DNA from: Mesorhizobium sp.
Lineage (GTDB): Bacteria > Pseudomonadota > Alphaproteobacteria > Rhizobiales > Rhizobiaceae
Assembly: GCA_004963905.1 (NCBI GenBank)
Contig: SUGL01000001.1
Coordinates: 186,001-250,000 of the forward strand
Direction of reading: 5' to 3'
DNA: 64,000 bases
How positions within the stretch are numbered: the first letter of the stretch is position 1; every line of letters begins with the position of its first letter. Shown piece by piece: positions 43,111 to 52,346 of the stretch. Both the position numbers and the translations under genes were made by a program. The notes below the pieces were generated by a model. That model ran no database searches. It worked only from the letters and a program-made list of their open reading frames with translations, and was not told the origin of the DNA.

Positions 43111-44471
43111 CGCGTCGCGGCAGTCTGACCCGCAGGCTTGTCATCTCGATGTTTGTCTTGACAAGCGCATTCGGACTGATCGCGGCAGCCGCCGGCTCCG
43201 TCACCCTGCACCGCGAAATCAACGAGGCGATGGACGGCGCCTTGCGGGAGGCCGCTCGCCGCCTCGTTCCTATCGTGATCGACGACCTCTTCTCCAAGGA
43301 CACGACAGGGGCGTCTCGGCAGCTGGCGGAAGGGGTTTCAGGAGAGGCAGACGACAGGCTGATCTTCCAGGTTCGCGACAAGGGCGGCCGGGTGCTCCTG
43401 CGCTCCTACAATGCGCCGGATGCGGCGCTCACCGATTCGCTCGAGCAAGGCTTTTCCGAAAACAAGGGCTGGCGCATCTATACCGAGCCGGCCATCAGCA
43501 AGACCATCTTCGTGCAGGTTGCCGAATCGACCGCACAGCACAACGAGGAGATATTCGAGGCTGCCCTCGGCTTCCTGGTGCCAATCGTGGCATTGACGCC
43601 GGTGAGCGCGCTCCTCGCCTGGGCAATGCTTGTTCGTTTCCTGCGTCCTGTGGGGCAGTTGCGTGGCGACATCAGCGAGCGGCACGGCGATAATCTCGAG
43701 CCGATCCGGACCCATACGCTGCCCGTTGAACTCGCCTCGATCGCCGGATCGGTCAACAGGCTCATGCGGCGGTTGCGCATGGCTCTCGAAGCCGAGAAAG
43801 AGTTCACGGCCAATGCGGCACATGAACTGAGAACGCCCATCGCCGGGGCACTGGCGCAAGCCGAACGCCTTCTGATCGAGGCGTCGAGCGAGCCCACGCG
43901 CAGGCGCGCGCGACAGATCAATACAGCGCTGCGCGACCTGGCGAATCTTTCGGAAAAACTGATGCAACTCGCACGGGCCGACTCAGGTCTGGCGGAGTCC
44001 GATACGCCGTCCGACCTCATGGGCATCGCGGCCCTCGTGGTCGGAGACTTCCGGCATCTGGGAGAAGGCGGCGAGCGGATCGCGCTTTCAGGCCCTGCTT
44101 CCGGTCCGATGGTTGCGATTGATCCCGACGCGCTGGCAATCGTGATACGCAACCTCATCGAAAACGCGCTTCGCCATGGATCCGCTGGAGGGCCCGTAAC
44201 CGTTGCGTTTCAAGCCGAGGCGGCGCTGCGCGTGATCAACGAGGGTCCGGTCGTGCCTCGCAAGGAACTCGGCGGGCTGATAAGACGCTTTCACCGCGGA
44301 TCGACGCATGCCGACGGATCTGGGTTGGGACTGGCGATAGTAGCCAGGATTGTCCAACAAGCAGGTGGGGCTCTGGTGCTGAATTCACCGGCCTCAGGCA
44401 GGCAAGACGGCTTCGAGGCAATCGTGAAGTTTCGGTTGTTCGCGCAACAAGTTCGACCGTCCAGCAATTGA
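43107..44471 (+). CDS. Sensor histidine kinase
   Basis: A 454-residue inner-membrane kinase. Helix 1 is near residues 10-32 and helix 2 near 155-178, enclosing a periplasmic sensor of about 120 residues. The HisKA box is FTANAAHELRTPIAG near residue 240, followed by HATPase motifs NLIENALRHGS and GSGLGLAIVARIV. The layout resembles QseC/TctE-type kinases. It is coupled to the upstream response regulator gene and its stop overlaps a possible TTG start of the LysE-type gene. Signal unknown. Confidence 0.9.
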   Translation: MTRRGSLTRRLVISMFVLTSAFGLIAAAAGSVTLHREINEAMDGALREAARRLVPIVIDDLFSKDTTGASRQLAEGVSGEADDRLIFQVRDKGGRVLLRSYNAPDAALTDSLEQGFSENKGWRIYTEPAISKTIFVQVAESTAQHNEEIFEAALGFLVPIVALTPVSALLAWAMLVRFLRPVGQLRGDISERHGDNLEPIRTHTLPVELASIAGSVNRLMRRLRMALEAEKEFTANAAHELRTPIAGALAQAERLLIEASSEPTRRRARQINTALRDLANLSEKLMQLARADSGLAESDTPSDLMGIAALVVGDFRHLGEGGERIALSGPASGPMVAIDPDALAIVIRNLIENALRHGSAGGPVTVAFQAEAALRVINEGPVVPRKELGGLIRRFHRGSTHADGSGLGLAIVARIVQQAGGALVLNSPASGRQDGFEAIVKFRLFAQQVRPSSN

Positions 44472-44533
44472 CGGGAGTCAATGCAAACGGAACATTTGTG
44501 GTCGATGGATCCGCATCCACGGGACCATGCAGA

Positions 44534-45082
44534 TTGAACAGTCTCTTTTTCCTGGAAGCATTTCTGCTCTTTGTCGCGCCAGGGCCTACCAACGCCCTCT
44601 TGATGGCGGGGACGATGAAGCGCGAGAAGGCTGTTACGCTTTTGGCCGCGCAAGCATGCGGATACGGGATCGCGGCGACGCTTTGGCTTTCGTTACGCCC
44701 CTTGATGCCTCCTGACGCGATACAGATACTCAAAGTGATCGCAGCCGGGTGGCTCGTGGTCCTAGGCCTGCGCCTGATGGCCAGTAACCCGATAGCCGTA
44801 GCCGAAAGCGATGGAAGTCTTTCCGTGCTGGCGACTACCGTCCTCAATCCCAAGGCTTTCATCTATTGCATGGCGATGGTGCCGATCGATGCCGAGCCGC
44901 AAGTTCTCGGCGCCTTCTGGATTGTACTGCTTGGGATGACAGCCACCACGGGATCGCTCTGGCTTTTGCTCGGCAAGCGGCTTCGCGGGGGCTGGAGGAT
45001 GACGGACAAGATCGCGGGCGCGGCGCTTCTTGGATTTGCCCTGCTGCTGCTTCGGCCGCTGTTAGCCGCGGCTGCGATGTAA
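44534..45082 (+). CDS. LysE/RhtB family exporter
   Basis: A membrane protein of about 182 residues with five or six helices and the N-terminal family signature FVAPGPTNALLMAGT about 15 residues from the start. Members export amino acids or related small molecules. TTG 44534 gives the normal distance to PGP. The frame is also open from TTG 44468, which overlaps the kinase stop as TTGA and lies in a TTGA-N6-TCAA sequence; neither start has a good Shine-Dalgarno. It is slightly shorter than usual (about 205), with the middle helices compact. Confidence 0.68.
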   Translation: MNSLFFLEAFLLFVAPGPTNALLMAGTMKREKAVTLLAAQACGYGIAATLWLSLRPLMPPDAIQILKVIAAGWLVVLGLRLMASNPIAVAESDGSLSVLATTVLNPKAFIYCMAMVPIDAEPQVLGAFWIVLLGMTATTGSLWLLLGKRLRGGWRMTDKIAGAALLGFALLLLRPLLAAAAM

Positions 45083-45151
45083 GGCTTGATGAGCCGAAGT
45101 CGGGATTGGCCGCCAGAAGCCGTTTAGCCGACATATTTCCTTTCCCGCTGA

Positions 45152-45847
45152 CTAAGAGACAAGCACAACCGACAACGGGCCGGCGCAGAAGAGGCTGTCC
45201 TTGACCTCTTTGACGCCTTTGACGTTTTCCGCCGCAACGACAGCGGCCTTTCGCTGACGCTCGTCGAAAATGGCACCGCTAAGTTCGACGACGCCTTTAT
45301 CGACCTTTACGCCGATCAAAGTGCCATCGCCCCATGCCTGGCCCTGAAGCTCGGCCAGGATGTCCTTGCGGATGAGCTCGTCATCGCCGGTCGTCGCGCC
45401 CGACTGAGGCAGGATGCGAAGCAGCGCGCGCAGCAGGTCCGTCCGGGTGACGATGCCGACGATCGTGCCCGCGTCGACGATGGGCACGTTCTTGATGTCG
45501 TGGCGGGTCATCAATTCGACGATCTCGGCGAGCGAGGCACCCGGCGGCGCCGAGATGACGTCGCTCGTCATCACCTCGTCGACTCGACGTCCGTTGGCGA
45601 GAACATACTCCTGGGCCATCTTTCCGGGGCCGACGATAAATTCCAGCCAGCGGGGACGAACGCGCTGCGTGCCGAGTTCTTGGCGGCGCAGGAAGTCACC
45701 CTCGGTTATGATGCCGACCATCGCGCCATCGAGCGTGACCGGCAGGCAACGGATTTTCCTCGACAGCATCAGGTCGGCGGCGTCCGCGATTGGCGCCGCC
45801 CCATCGATCGTGATGACTGGCGTCGTCATGATGGCTTGAGCTTGCAT
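45152..45847 (-). CDS. CBS-domain and BON-domain protein
   Basis: A 231-residue cytoplasmic protein. Two CBS motifs (AIMTTPVITIDGAAPIADAA at the start, EVMTSDVISAPPGASLAEI near residue 90) form a Bateman module that usually binds adenosyl ligands. A C-terminal BON-like domain (GVKVDKGVVELSGAIFDERQ, near residue 180) usually contacts membranes or phospholipids. Such proteins appear among stress and low-oxygen genes, but no FNR/FixK box was seen before it. It precedes fixS divergently from nothing: it is read in the same direction, 37 bp after fixS. Confidence 0.85.
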   Translation of the reverse strand: MQAQAIMTTPVITIDGAAPIADAADLMLSRKIRCLPVTLDGAMVGIITEGDFLRRQELGTQRVRPRWLEFIVGPGKMAQEYVLANGRRVDEVMTSDVISAPPGASLAEIVELMTRHDIKNVPIVDAGTIVGIVTRTDLLRALLRILPQSGATTGDDELIRKDILAELQGQAWGDGTLIGVKVDKGVVELSGAIFDERQRKAAVVAAENVKGVKEVKDSLFCAGPLSVVLVS

Positions 45848-45884
45848 CCCGGCCTCCTTTTCGCGCCATTGCGCTGAAACCGCA

Positions 45885-46055
45885 TTATTTTGACTGCAGG
45901 GCGTCGCCGGGCCGGTCGTCGGGCTCGATCAGTATCCGCTCCGCGGCCCCGTCGAGATCCTCGTATTGGCCGCTGCGCAACGCCCAAAGGAAGCCCGACA
46001 GACCGAGCGCTCCCAGGAACAGGGCCACGGGAATGAGATAGACGAGCGTGGTCAT
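45885..46055 (-). CDS. fixS: cbb3 oxidase assembly protein FixS/CcoS
   Basis: A 56-residue single-helix protein. MTTLVYLIPVALFLGALGL forms the membrane segment, followed by GFLWALRSGQYEDLDGAAER, the family pattern in which the F/W-x-SGQYEDLDG block marks CcoS. It is needed for maturation of the cbb3 oxidase together with FixI. Its ATG overlaps the fixI stop as ATGA (46052-46055), so it is the last gene of fixGHIS. Confidence 0.93.
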   Translation of the reverse strand: MTTLVYLIPVALFLGALGLSGFLWALRSGQYEDLDGAAERILIEPDDRPGDALQSK

Positions 46056-48337
46056 GGGTGGGCCACCCCCACGACATCGGAGCGGCGCCTGGTCGGAGTC
46101 GCTTCGGGTATTGCTTTCACGGTGGCCTGAAGCCGCATCGCATTTGCGATCACGATCAACGAGGAAGCGGACATGGCGATCGCGGCGATGAGCGGCGTCA
46201 CATGTCCGAGGATGGCGATCGGAACGGCAAAAGCGTTGTAGACGATCGCGATGGCGATGTTCTGGCGAATGAGCCGGCCGGCCTTGCGCGAGATTTCCAT
46301 CGCAAGAGGAACCGCGAGGAGGCTTTCGCGCAGGAAGACGAAATCAGCGGCCTTGCGGCCAATGTCGGCAGCGCTCGCCGGAGCGATCGAGACATGCGCC
46401 GCCCGCAGCGCCGGCGTGTCGTTGAGACCGTCGCCCACCATCAGTACCTTGTGTCCCGCACGCGTCAGCGATTCGATCCACTCGACCTTTCCCGAGGGCA
46501 GCAGCGCCGGCACGAAATTCTCGATCTCCAATGCGTCGGCGACATCACTGCAGGCCTTCTCGGTATCGCCGGACAACATATCGACCGACACGCCGGCGTC
46601 CTTCAATTGCCGGATAGCCGCCCGGGCGTCCGATCGAGGCGCATCCTCGAAGGCGAAGCATGCGACGATGCTCCCATTCTTCGAAAGCACCGTACCGCCA
46701 TAGCCGCCGATCCTGCCTTCTCCGCCGGTGCGAGCCTTCCACCCGGCCCATCCGCGTCGGCCCAGGCGCCAGATGTCATCCCCGGCGGTCGCCTCGATGC
46801 CGAAGCCGGGCTCTTCTCGCACCGAGTCGAGCCTGGGCTCACCGGCAAAGCCTGCATAGGCCGTAATGGCCCTTGAAAACGGGTGCCGCGAATGGGCTGC
46901 CATGTCAGCGGCCATCGCAAGCATGGTCGGATCGATCTCGGATGCGTTGACGAGCCTCGGCTGCCCCAAAGTCAGCGTTCCGGTCTTGTCGAACACAGCC
47001 GTGTCGATCGCGGCGAGACGCTCCATGGCCGAGCCGTCCTTGACCATGACGCCGGCCTCGAAGAGGCGCCGGGCCGCAACCACCTGGACGATCGGCACAG
47101 CGAGGCCGAGCGCGCAGGGGCACGTGATGATGAGCACGGCGATGGCGATGGTGAGAGCCCGGTGCCAATCGCCGGACGCGACCATCCAGCCGAGGAATGT
47201 CACAAAGGCCGCCAGATGGACCACGGGCGCGTAGAGCGCCGATACCCGGTCGGCGATGCGCCTGTAGTGCGAGCGGCCGCCTTCGGCGGCTTCCATCAGG
47301 CGAACCATTTCCGCCAGGAAGGAGTCCTTCGCGGCGGCGGTTGCCCGCATCGTCAGCGGACCCGTGAGATTGAGTATGCCGGCCTGGACGTGCGTTCCGG
47401 CACTCACGGCCTTGGGCTCGCTCTCGCCGGAGACGATCGAGCAATCGAGGTCGGAATTGCCGCTGGTTATGTCGCCGTCGACCGGTATCCGTTCTCCGGC
47501 CGCGATAAGCAGGTGCATTCCCGGCGTGAGTTCGGCGACGGGCACGTATTCGCGCGTGCCGTCGTCCCGCAGGACCACCGAGCCCCGCGCCGCAAGTCGG
47601 GAAAGGCCGTTGACGGCCGTTCGCGCGCGTTCGCGCATCACATGGTCCAGCGTGCGGCCGATGAGCAGGAAGAAAAGCAGCGACACCGAGGCGTCGAAAT
47701 AGGCATGTTCGCCGTGATTGATGGTCTCATAGAGGCTCATCGCGTAAGCCAGCGAGACGCCCACCGCGATCGGGACGTCCATGTTCATCCGGCCATGGCG
47801 CAGCGCGTTCGCCGCGGAGCGGAAGTAGATGGCGCCGGCGAAGGCGAGAGCCGGAATGGCGATCAGCGCGGACAGCCAATGGAAAAGATCCCGCGTGGCG
47901 CCTTCTGCGCCGGACCAGACCGAAACCGACAGCAGCATGATGTTGCCGGCCGCGAAGCCGGCCACGGCGACGGCGCGGATCAACTCCGAAAGCGTCTTGT
48001 CCTTCTCGTGAATTTCCGGGTCGAACAGGTGCGCCTGGTAACCCAGCCGACCGAGCACGGCAAAGAATGGCGGGACACCGTCACCGTGCCAGCGGATCGA
48101 CACACGCTTCGTCGACAGGTTGACGCGAGCGGACTCAACGTTCTCGACCTTGCCGAGCGCGGCCTCGATCGCTTGAATGCACGCCCCGCAATGAACCGTC
48201 GGCACCGACAGCTCGGTCTGGTGAATGTCGCCACCAAGAGAGCGGCTGGCCAGCTTGATCTCGTCGCTCGACGGCGAAGCGGACGCTGCGTTGGCGACCT
48301 CCAACACCATTTCGGCGCCTGGCGCGCAGCAGCTCAT
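46052..48337 (-). CDS. fixI: Copper-transporting P1B-ATPase FixI/CcoI
   Basis: A 761-residue P1B-type ATPase that supplies copper to the cbb3 oxidase. N-terminal: a Cys-rich start (MSCCAPG) and a heavy-metal domain with the VHCGACI loop near residue 48; then eight membrane helices with the CPC motif (ITCPCALGLAVP), the actuator SGES, the phosphorylation site FDKTGTLTLG and hinge VGDGLNDTPAL. The GACI form of the metal loop instead of CxxC-type GMTCxxC is usual in CcoI. Overlaps fixH by 4 bp and fixS by 4 bp. Confidence 0.95.
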   Translation of the reverse strand: MSCCAPGAEMVLEVANAASASPSSDEIKLASRSLGGDIHQTELSVPTVHCGACIQAIEAALGKVENVESARVNLSTKRVSIRWHGDGVPPFFAVLGRLGYQAHLFDPEIHEKDKTLSELIRAVAVAGFAAGNIMLLSVSVWSGAEGATRDLFHWLSALIAIPALAFAGAIYFRSAANALRHGRMNMDVPIAVGVSLAYAMSLYETINHGEHAYFDASVSLLFFLLIGRTLDHVMRERARTAVNGLSRLAARGSVVLRDDGTREYVPVAELTPGMHLLIAAGERIPVDGDITSGNSDLDCSIVSGESEPKAVSAGTHVQAGILNLTGPLTMRATAAAKDSFLAEMVRLMEAAEGGRSHYRRIADRVSALYAPVVHLAAFVTFLGWMVASGDWHRALTIAIAVLIITCPCALGLAVPIVQVVAARRLFEAGVMVKDGSAMERLAAIDTAVFDKTGTLTLGQPRLVNASEIDPTMLAMAADMAAHSRHPFSRAITAYAGFAGEPRLDSVREEPGFGIEATAGDDIWRLGRRGWAGWKARTGGEGRIGGYGGTVLSKNGSIVACFAFEDAPRSDARAAIRQLKDAGVSVDMLSGDTEKACSDVADALEIENFVPALLPSGKVEWIESLTRAGHKVLMVGDGLNDTPALRAAHVSIAPASAADIGRKAADFVFLRESLLAVPLAMEISRKAGRLIRQNIAIAIVYNAFAVPIAILGHVTPLIAAIAMSASSLIVIANAMRLQATVKAIPEATPTRRRSDVVGVAHP

Positions 48338-48849
48338 TGCAGGGCTCCTTTCACGATCATGATGCGGCGGACATCGCGAAACGGCGACGTCAGTCCCGCG
48401 TCCGCATCGATCTCCACTATCCAGACGCCATCCTTCGGCGCGTGCCGGGCGGCAAATTCCCGCGTATTGGCAGGAGAGACGCCGGAGGTCGCGGCAAGTG
48501 TCAGAGTTTCGTCCTCGGCTTCGTAGGCCGGGTGACGGAACAGCATCCTGACGCCGTGCAGCGGGACCGGTTTGCCCCGGCTGTCGACAAGGCCGTAGCG
48601 GACCTCGCCGGAAGCGATGGTCAGCTTGCCCGTCCAGCCGAGCGCCGCCTGCGCCCTTCCTTTCTTCGCTTCCTCGTTGAACTGCTGGCTGGCAACATAG
48701 GTGTTCTCGACGACGAGGCCGGTCCAGCTCTTTTGGGCGAGCGTGGCCATCGTGACGTTGACCCCGATCACCACCCCGAAGAAGGCAAGGATGGAGATCA
48801 GCATATGCCTGCCGGTGAACTCGCGCGGTTTCCGCGTATCGGTGCTCAT
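48334..48849 (-). CDS. fixH: FixH family protein
   Basis: A 171-residue membrane-anchored protein with one N-terminal helix (HMLISILAFFGVVIGVNVTM) and a periplasmic domain of about 130 residues carrying the FixH pattern TYVASQQFNEEAKKGRAQ and GVWIVEIDADAGLTSPF. It is required with FixG, FixI and FixS for cbb3 oxidase assembly, though its exact role is unclear. It overlaps both neighbours by 4 bp. Confidence 0.93.
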   Translation of the reverse strand: MSTDTRKPREFTGRHMLISILAFFGVVIGVNVTMATLAQKSWTGLVVENTYVASQQFNEEAKKGRAQAALGWTGKLTIASGEVRYGLVDSRGKPVPLHGVRMLFRHPAYEAEDETLTLAATSGVSPANTREFAARHAPKDGVWIVEIDADAGLTSPFRDVRRIMIVKGALQ

Positions 48850-50405
48850 TTGCCGTTCTCCGGCGCGTTGAAACTGGCGGTGTATTCGGCGGATTCGGAA
48901 CTCGCCCGGTCGTCGATGCGAAATTCGAAGCGTTGCACCGGCTTCTTGATCTCGTCCGCGGGTTGCCGAACGAAGACCTTCAGCGTCTTCAGCCGGTCAG
49001 GTTCGACCGAGATGGAAAATGAGCGGCTTGGGGGCTGGTCGATGCCGACGACGCTCATCTCACCGCCGTCGAGACCCTCCAGCGTCACCTCGATCGTCCT
49101 CGGCTCGGGTATCATGTTGAGCAGCTTGACGGTGTAGCCGTTCCGGATCGAGCCGTCCGAAAGCGTCACGAACTGCGGGTTTCTGTCGTGCAGGACATTC
49201 AGCTCCAGCCGCTCGCGCGTCAGCAGCGAATAGACGAGCGCCAACCCGATCGCCGACCAGACACCGAGATAGATGTAGGTGCGCAACCGGAAGATCTTGC
49301 CCAGATGGAAATGTGCCAAGCCATCGACGAAGCTGCCGCTCACCGTTCTTACGAGCGTCGGATTGACCGGGCTGGCGCCCCCCGAGGTCGCCAGCGCCAT
49401 GTTGGCATTGTAGTCGGCCAGCGTCGCGTAGGAAATCAGACCGCGTTCCCGGCCGAGCTTGTCCATGACGCCGTCGCAGGCGTCGATGCACAGCGCGCAG
49501 GTGATGCATTCCAGCTGCTGGCCGTCACGGATATCGATCCCCATGGGACAGACGGCGACACAGGCGTTGCAGTCGACGCAGTCGCCGACCGCTTGCCCGG
49601 CGGCCGATACCTTCTTGGCATGGCGCGAACGCGGCTCGCCGCGCCAGTCGTTATACGTCACCGTCAACGAGTTTTCGTCGAGCATGGCGGCCTGGATGCG
49701 CGGCCACGGGCACATATAGGTACAGACCTGCTCGCGCATCAGCCCGCCGAACACATAGGTGGTGCCGGTCAGCACGCCGATCGTGGCATAAGCGACGGGC
49801 GCGGCAGTGCCGCTGACGACTTCGCCGAGCAATTTCGGCGCGTCGGCGAAATAAAAGATCCAGGCGCCGCCGGTTGCGACCGCGATAATGAGCCAGATGG
49901 CATGCTTGGATACGCGCAGGAAGAGTTTGCGGGCGGTCCACGGGGCCGCGTCGAGCTTCATGCGGGCATTGCGATCGCCTTCGATCGCGCGCTCCACGAC
50001 AAGGAACAGATCTACCCAGACGGTCTGCGGGCAGGTATAGCCGCACCAGGCTCGCCCGACCGTCGACGTGATCAGGAAAAGGCCGACGCCCGCCATCATG
50101 AGAAGACCGGCGACGTAGTAGAATTCCTGCGGCCAGATCTCGATGAAGAAGAAGTAGAAACGGCGGTTCGCCAGATCGATGAGAACGGCCTGGTCGGGAG
50201 CGAAGGGGCCGCGGTCCCAGCGCAGCCAGGGCGTCAGGTAGTAGATGCCGAGCGTGATCGCCATCACCAGCCATTTGAACTGACGAAAACGACCGGAAGC
50301 GCGCTTGGGGAAGATCTTCTTGCGCGCCGCGTAGAGCGGCTGTCGCGTCTTGGCGGAGTTGACCGCTTCGGCCTCGAGCCGTTCTACCTGCGTCTGATCC
50401 AGCAC
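48846..50405 (-). CDS. fixG: Cytochrome c oxidase accessory protein FixG/CcoG
   Basis: A 519-residue membrane protein with about five helices and two bacterial ferredoxin clusters, CVDCNACVAVCPMGID and CITCALCIDAC. It acts as a cupric reductase in cbb3 assembly. The C-terminal periplasmic domain (NGYTVKLLNMIPEPRTIEV) is Ig-like. GTG 50405 is chosen because GGAG lies 6 nt upstream and the encoded VLDQTQVERLEAEAVNS start gives family length; the frame stays open to 50651 inside fixP. A TTGAT-N4-GTCAA box lies 80 bp upstream, giving fixGHIS its own promoter. Confidence 0.92.
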   Translation of the reverse strand: MLDQTQVERLEAEAVNSAKTRQPLYAARKKIFPKRASGRFRQFKWLVMAITLGIYYLTPWLRWDRGPFAPDQAVLIDLANRRFYFFFIEIWPQEFYYVAGLLMMAGVGLFLITSTVGRAWCGYTCPQTVWVDLFLVVERAIEGDRNARMKLDAAPWTARKLFLRVSKHAIWLIIAVATGGAWIFYFADAPKLLGEVVSGTAAPVAYATIGVLTGTTYVFGGLMREQVCTYMCPWPRIQAAMLDENSLTVTYNDWRGEPRSRHAKKVSAAGQAVGDCVDCNACVAVCPMGIDIRDGQQLECITCALCIDACDGVMDKLGRERGLISYATLADYNANMALATSGGASPVNPTLVRTVSGSFVDGLAHFHLGKIFRLRTYIYLGVWSAIGLALVYSLLTRERLELNVLHDRNPQFVTLSDGSIRNGYTVKLLNMIPEPRTIEVTLEGLDGGEMSVVGIDQPPSRSFSISVEPDRLKTLKVFVRQPADEIKKPVQRFEFRIDDRASSESAEYTASFNAPENGK

Positions 50406-50477
50406 GACGATCTCCAATCGCGGCGGAAGAATGCCGCCTCTATCCGGCAGTCTTGCAACCGCTCTCGCCGCGTCGCG

Positions 50478-50491
50478 TTGATGCAGGTCAA
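50478..50491. promoter_or_regulatory. FNR/FixK box before fixG
   Basis: TTGATGCAGGTCAA, matching TTGAT-N4-ATCAA at all but one half-site base. Its centre is 80 bp before the fixG start, in the 170-bp gap after fixP. Confidence 0.7.
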
Positions 50492-50575
50492 ATTGAGTCG
50501 TCAAAAACAAGTCGAGGCCCGGCGTGGCCGGGCCTCGTCGCTTGAACGGCCGAGGGCCGAGAACAGGCCCCGCTC

Positions 50576-51439
50576 CTATTCTCCGCCGCCAAGCGAATGG
50601 ACATAGACAGCCAGCTCCTTGACCGTCGTCTCGCCGAGGCGCCCGACCCAAGCGGGCATCACTCCGCTCTTCGGGGCTCGCACCTGTGAAGCAATGGCGG
50701 CTTCATCGGACCCATAGAGCCAGATCGCGTCGGTCAGGTTGGGGGCTCCAACGTCCCTGTTGCCCTTTGCGTCCTGGCCATGGCAGACGGCGCAATTGTC
50801 CGCGAAGACCTTGGCGCCGGGCTCAATCAGGCTCTTGTCCTTGACGGGGGCCGAAAGGCTGACGACGAAAGCGCTGACCTGATCGATCTGTTCGGGCTTG
50901 AGCACATCGGCAAAGGCAGGCATTTCCGATTGGCGGGTATCGGCGTCGGTTGCGAACCGGATGCCATGCGTGATCGTCTGCTGGATCTGCTCCGTCTTGC
51001 CTCCCCAGAGCCAATCGTCGTCGTTGAGGTTCGGAAATCCTTTCGAGCCTTGCGCGCCGGATCCGTGGCACTGAACGCAATTGACCTTGAACGCGGCGCC
51101 GCCGGCCGCGACGGCAAACTCGCGCAGCGCGTCGTCGCCGGCGATTTCGGAGACGTTCTTGGACTGAATTGCCGCGACATACTTGGCCTTGGCGGCTTCG
51201 GCCGCTGCCATCTCGTTCTTGACGTCATTGCGGCTGGAGAAGCCCAGCACTCCTCTGGTGGCCGAGCTCAGCATGGGCCAGGCCGGGTAGGCGATCGTAT
51301 AGGCGATCGCCCAGAAGACGGTGACGTAGAAAGTAATGACCCACCAGCGGGGCAGGGGATTGTTGAGCTCCTTGATCCCGTCCCATTCGTGGCCGGTCGT
51401 CGTGATGCCCGAGATTTCGTCGATATGCTCGTTGCTCAT
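50576..51439 (-). CDS. fixP: cbb3 oxidase dihaem subunit FixP/CcoP
   Basis: A 287-residue membrane-anchored dihaem cytochrome c. An N-terminal helix (WWVITFYVTVFWAIAYTIAY) is followed by two cytochrome domains with CVQCH and CAVCH and distal Met candidates (SEMPAFAD, GVMPAWVG). It passes electrons to the CcoO haem of the oxidase. ATG 51439 is used, TTG 51445 being an in-frame alternative. The gene lies directly after fixQ. Confidence 0.95.
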   Translation of the reverse strand: MSNEHIDEISGITTTGHEWDGIKELNNPLPRWWVITFYVTVFWAIAYTIAYPAWPMLSSATRGVLGFSSRNDVKNEMAAAEAAKAKYVAAIQSKNVSEIAGDDALREFAVAAGGAAFKVNCVQCHGSGAQGSKGFPNLNDDDWLWGGKTEQIQQTITHGIRFATDADTRQSEMPAFADVLKPEQIDQVSAFVVSLSAPVKDKSLIEPGAKVFADNCAVCHGQDAKGNRDVGAPNLTDAIWLYGSDEAAIASQVRAPKSGVMPAWVGRLGETTVKELAVYVHSLGGGE

Positions 51440-51441
51440 GA

Positions 51442-51591
51442 TCAATCGTCCTGGAGAGGAATTTTCGCGGCGTGGTCGGCATGGGCCTTGCCACCCGGAC
51501 GGAGCGCGAAGGCAATGCAGCCGACAAAGAACAGGGCCATGGCAAGCAGGCCCCAGCTGTCTGCAAACTCCCGCATCAGATTGTAGTCCAT
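51442..51591 (-). CDS. fixQ: cbb3 oxidase subunit FixQ/CcoQ
   Basis: A 49-residue single-helix protein (MDYNLMREFADSWGLLAMAL, then FFVGCIAFALRPG). CcoQ stabilises the oxidase complex. It lies between fixO (13 bp) and fixP (2 bp) as in all fixNOQP operons. Confidence 0.93.
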   Translation of the reverse strand: MDYNLMREFADSWGLLAMALFFVGCIAFALRPGGKAHADHAAKIPLQDD

Positions 51592-51604
51592 CGGTTTGCT
51601 CTCC

Positions 51605-52336
51605 TCAGCGGTAGCCAGCGGCTTCGTCGTAGTTCTTGAAGTCGACAAGAGTGCCGAGCATCTGCAGATATGCGACCAGGGCATCCATCTCGGTGACCTG
51701 CTGGGGGTTGCCGTCGAAGTCGCCGACCTTGGCTTTCGGATAGCGGCTTTCCAGTCCCGACGTGTCGGCGTTGGGATCGGCCTGCGCCATCAGGTCGGCA
51801 TTCGCCTGCGCGATCATGTCGTCGGTGTAGGGAACACCGACGCGCCGGTTGGCGACGAGGTGCGTGGAGAAGTCCTTCACCTCGATCGGCTTATCCTTCA
51901 GGAACGCGTAGCTCGGCATGATGGATTCCGGCACGACGGAACGCGGATCGGTCAGATGCTGGACGTGCCAGCCGTTGGAGTAGCGGTCGCCGACGCGGGC
52001 GAGATCCGGTCCGGTCCGCTTGGACCCCCACTGGAACGGGTGGTCGTACATCGACTCGGCCGCAAGGCTGTAGTGGCCGTAGCGTTCCACCTCGTCGCGG
52101 AAAGGCCTGATCATCTGGCTATGGCAGAGGTAGCAGCCCTCGCGAACATAGATGTTGCGCCCGGCCAGCTCGAGCGGCGAGTAGGGACGCATGCCCTCCA
52201 CCTTCTCGATCGTGTTGTCGAGATAGAAAAGCGGGGCGATCTCGACGATGCCGCCGACCGTGACGACCAGCAAGGATCCGACGAGAAGCAGCGTGGCGTT
52301 CTTCTCGATCAGAGCGTGTTTATCTATCAGACCCAT
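51605..52336 (-). CDS. fixO: cbb3 oxidase monohaem subunit FixO/CcoO
   Basis: A 243-residue cytochrome c subunit anchored by one N-terminal helix ([20 protein letters not shown]). The haem c motif is CYLCHSQ near residue 69; an axial Met is likely in [19 protein letters not shown] lies 7 nt before ATG 52336. Part of fixNOQP, 10 bp after fixN. Confidence 0.95.
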   Translation of the reverse strand: MGLIDKHALIEKNATLLLVGSLLVVTVGGIVEIAPLFYLDNTIEKVEGMRPYSPLELAGRNIYVREGCYLCHSQMIRPFRDEVERYGHYSLAAESMYDHPFQWGSKRTGPDLARVGDRYSNGWHVQHLTDPRSVVPESIMPSYAFLKDKPIEVKDFSTHLVANRRVGVPYTDDMIAQANADLMAQADPNADTSGLESRYPKAKVGDFDGNPQQVTEMDALVAYLQMLGTLVDFKNYDEAAGYR

Positions 52337-52346
52337 GTCTGGCTCC

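Noticed and set aside
50406..50651. N-terminal extension of FixG
   Set aside because: It overlaps the fixP end and the FNR box region, is Arg/Pro-rich, and is not part of FixG proteins. GTG 50405 has a good ribosome binding site.
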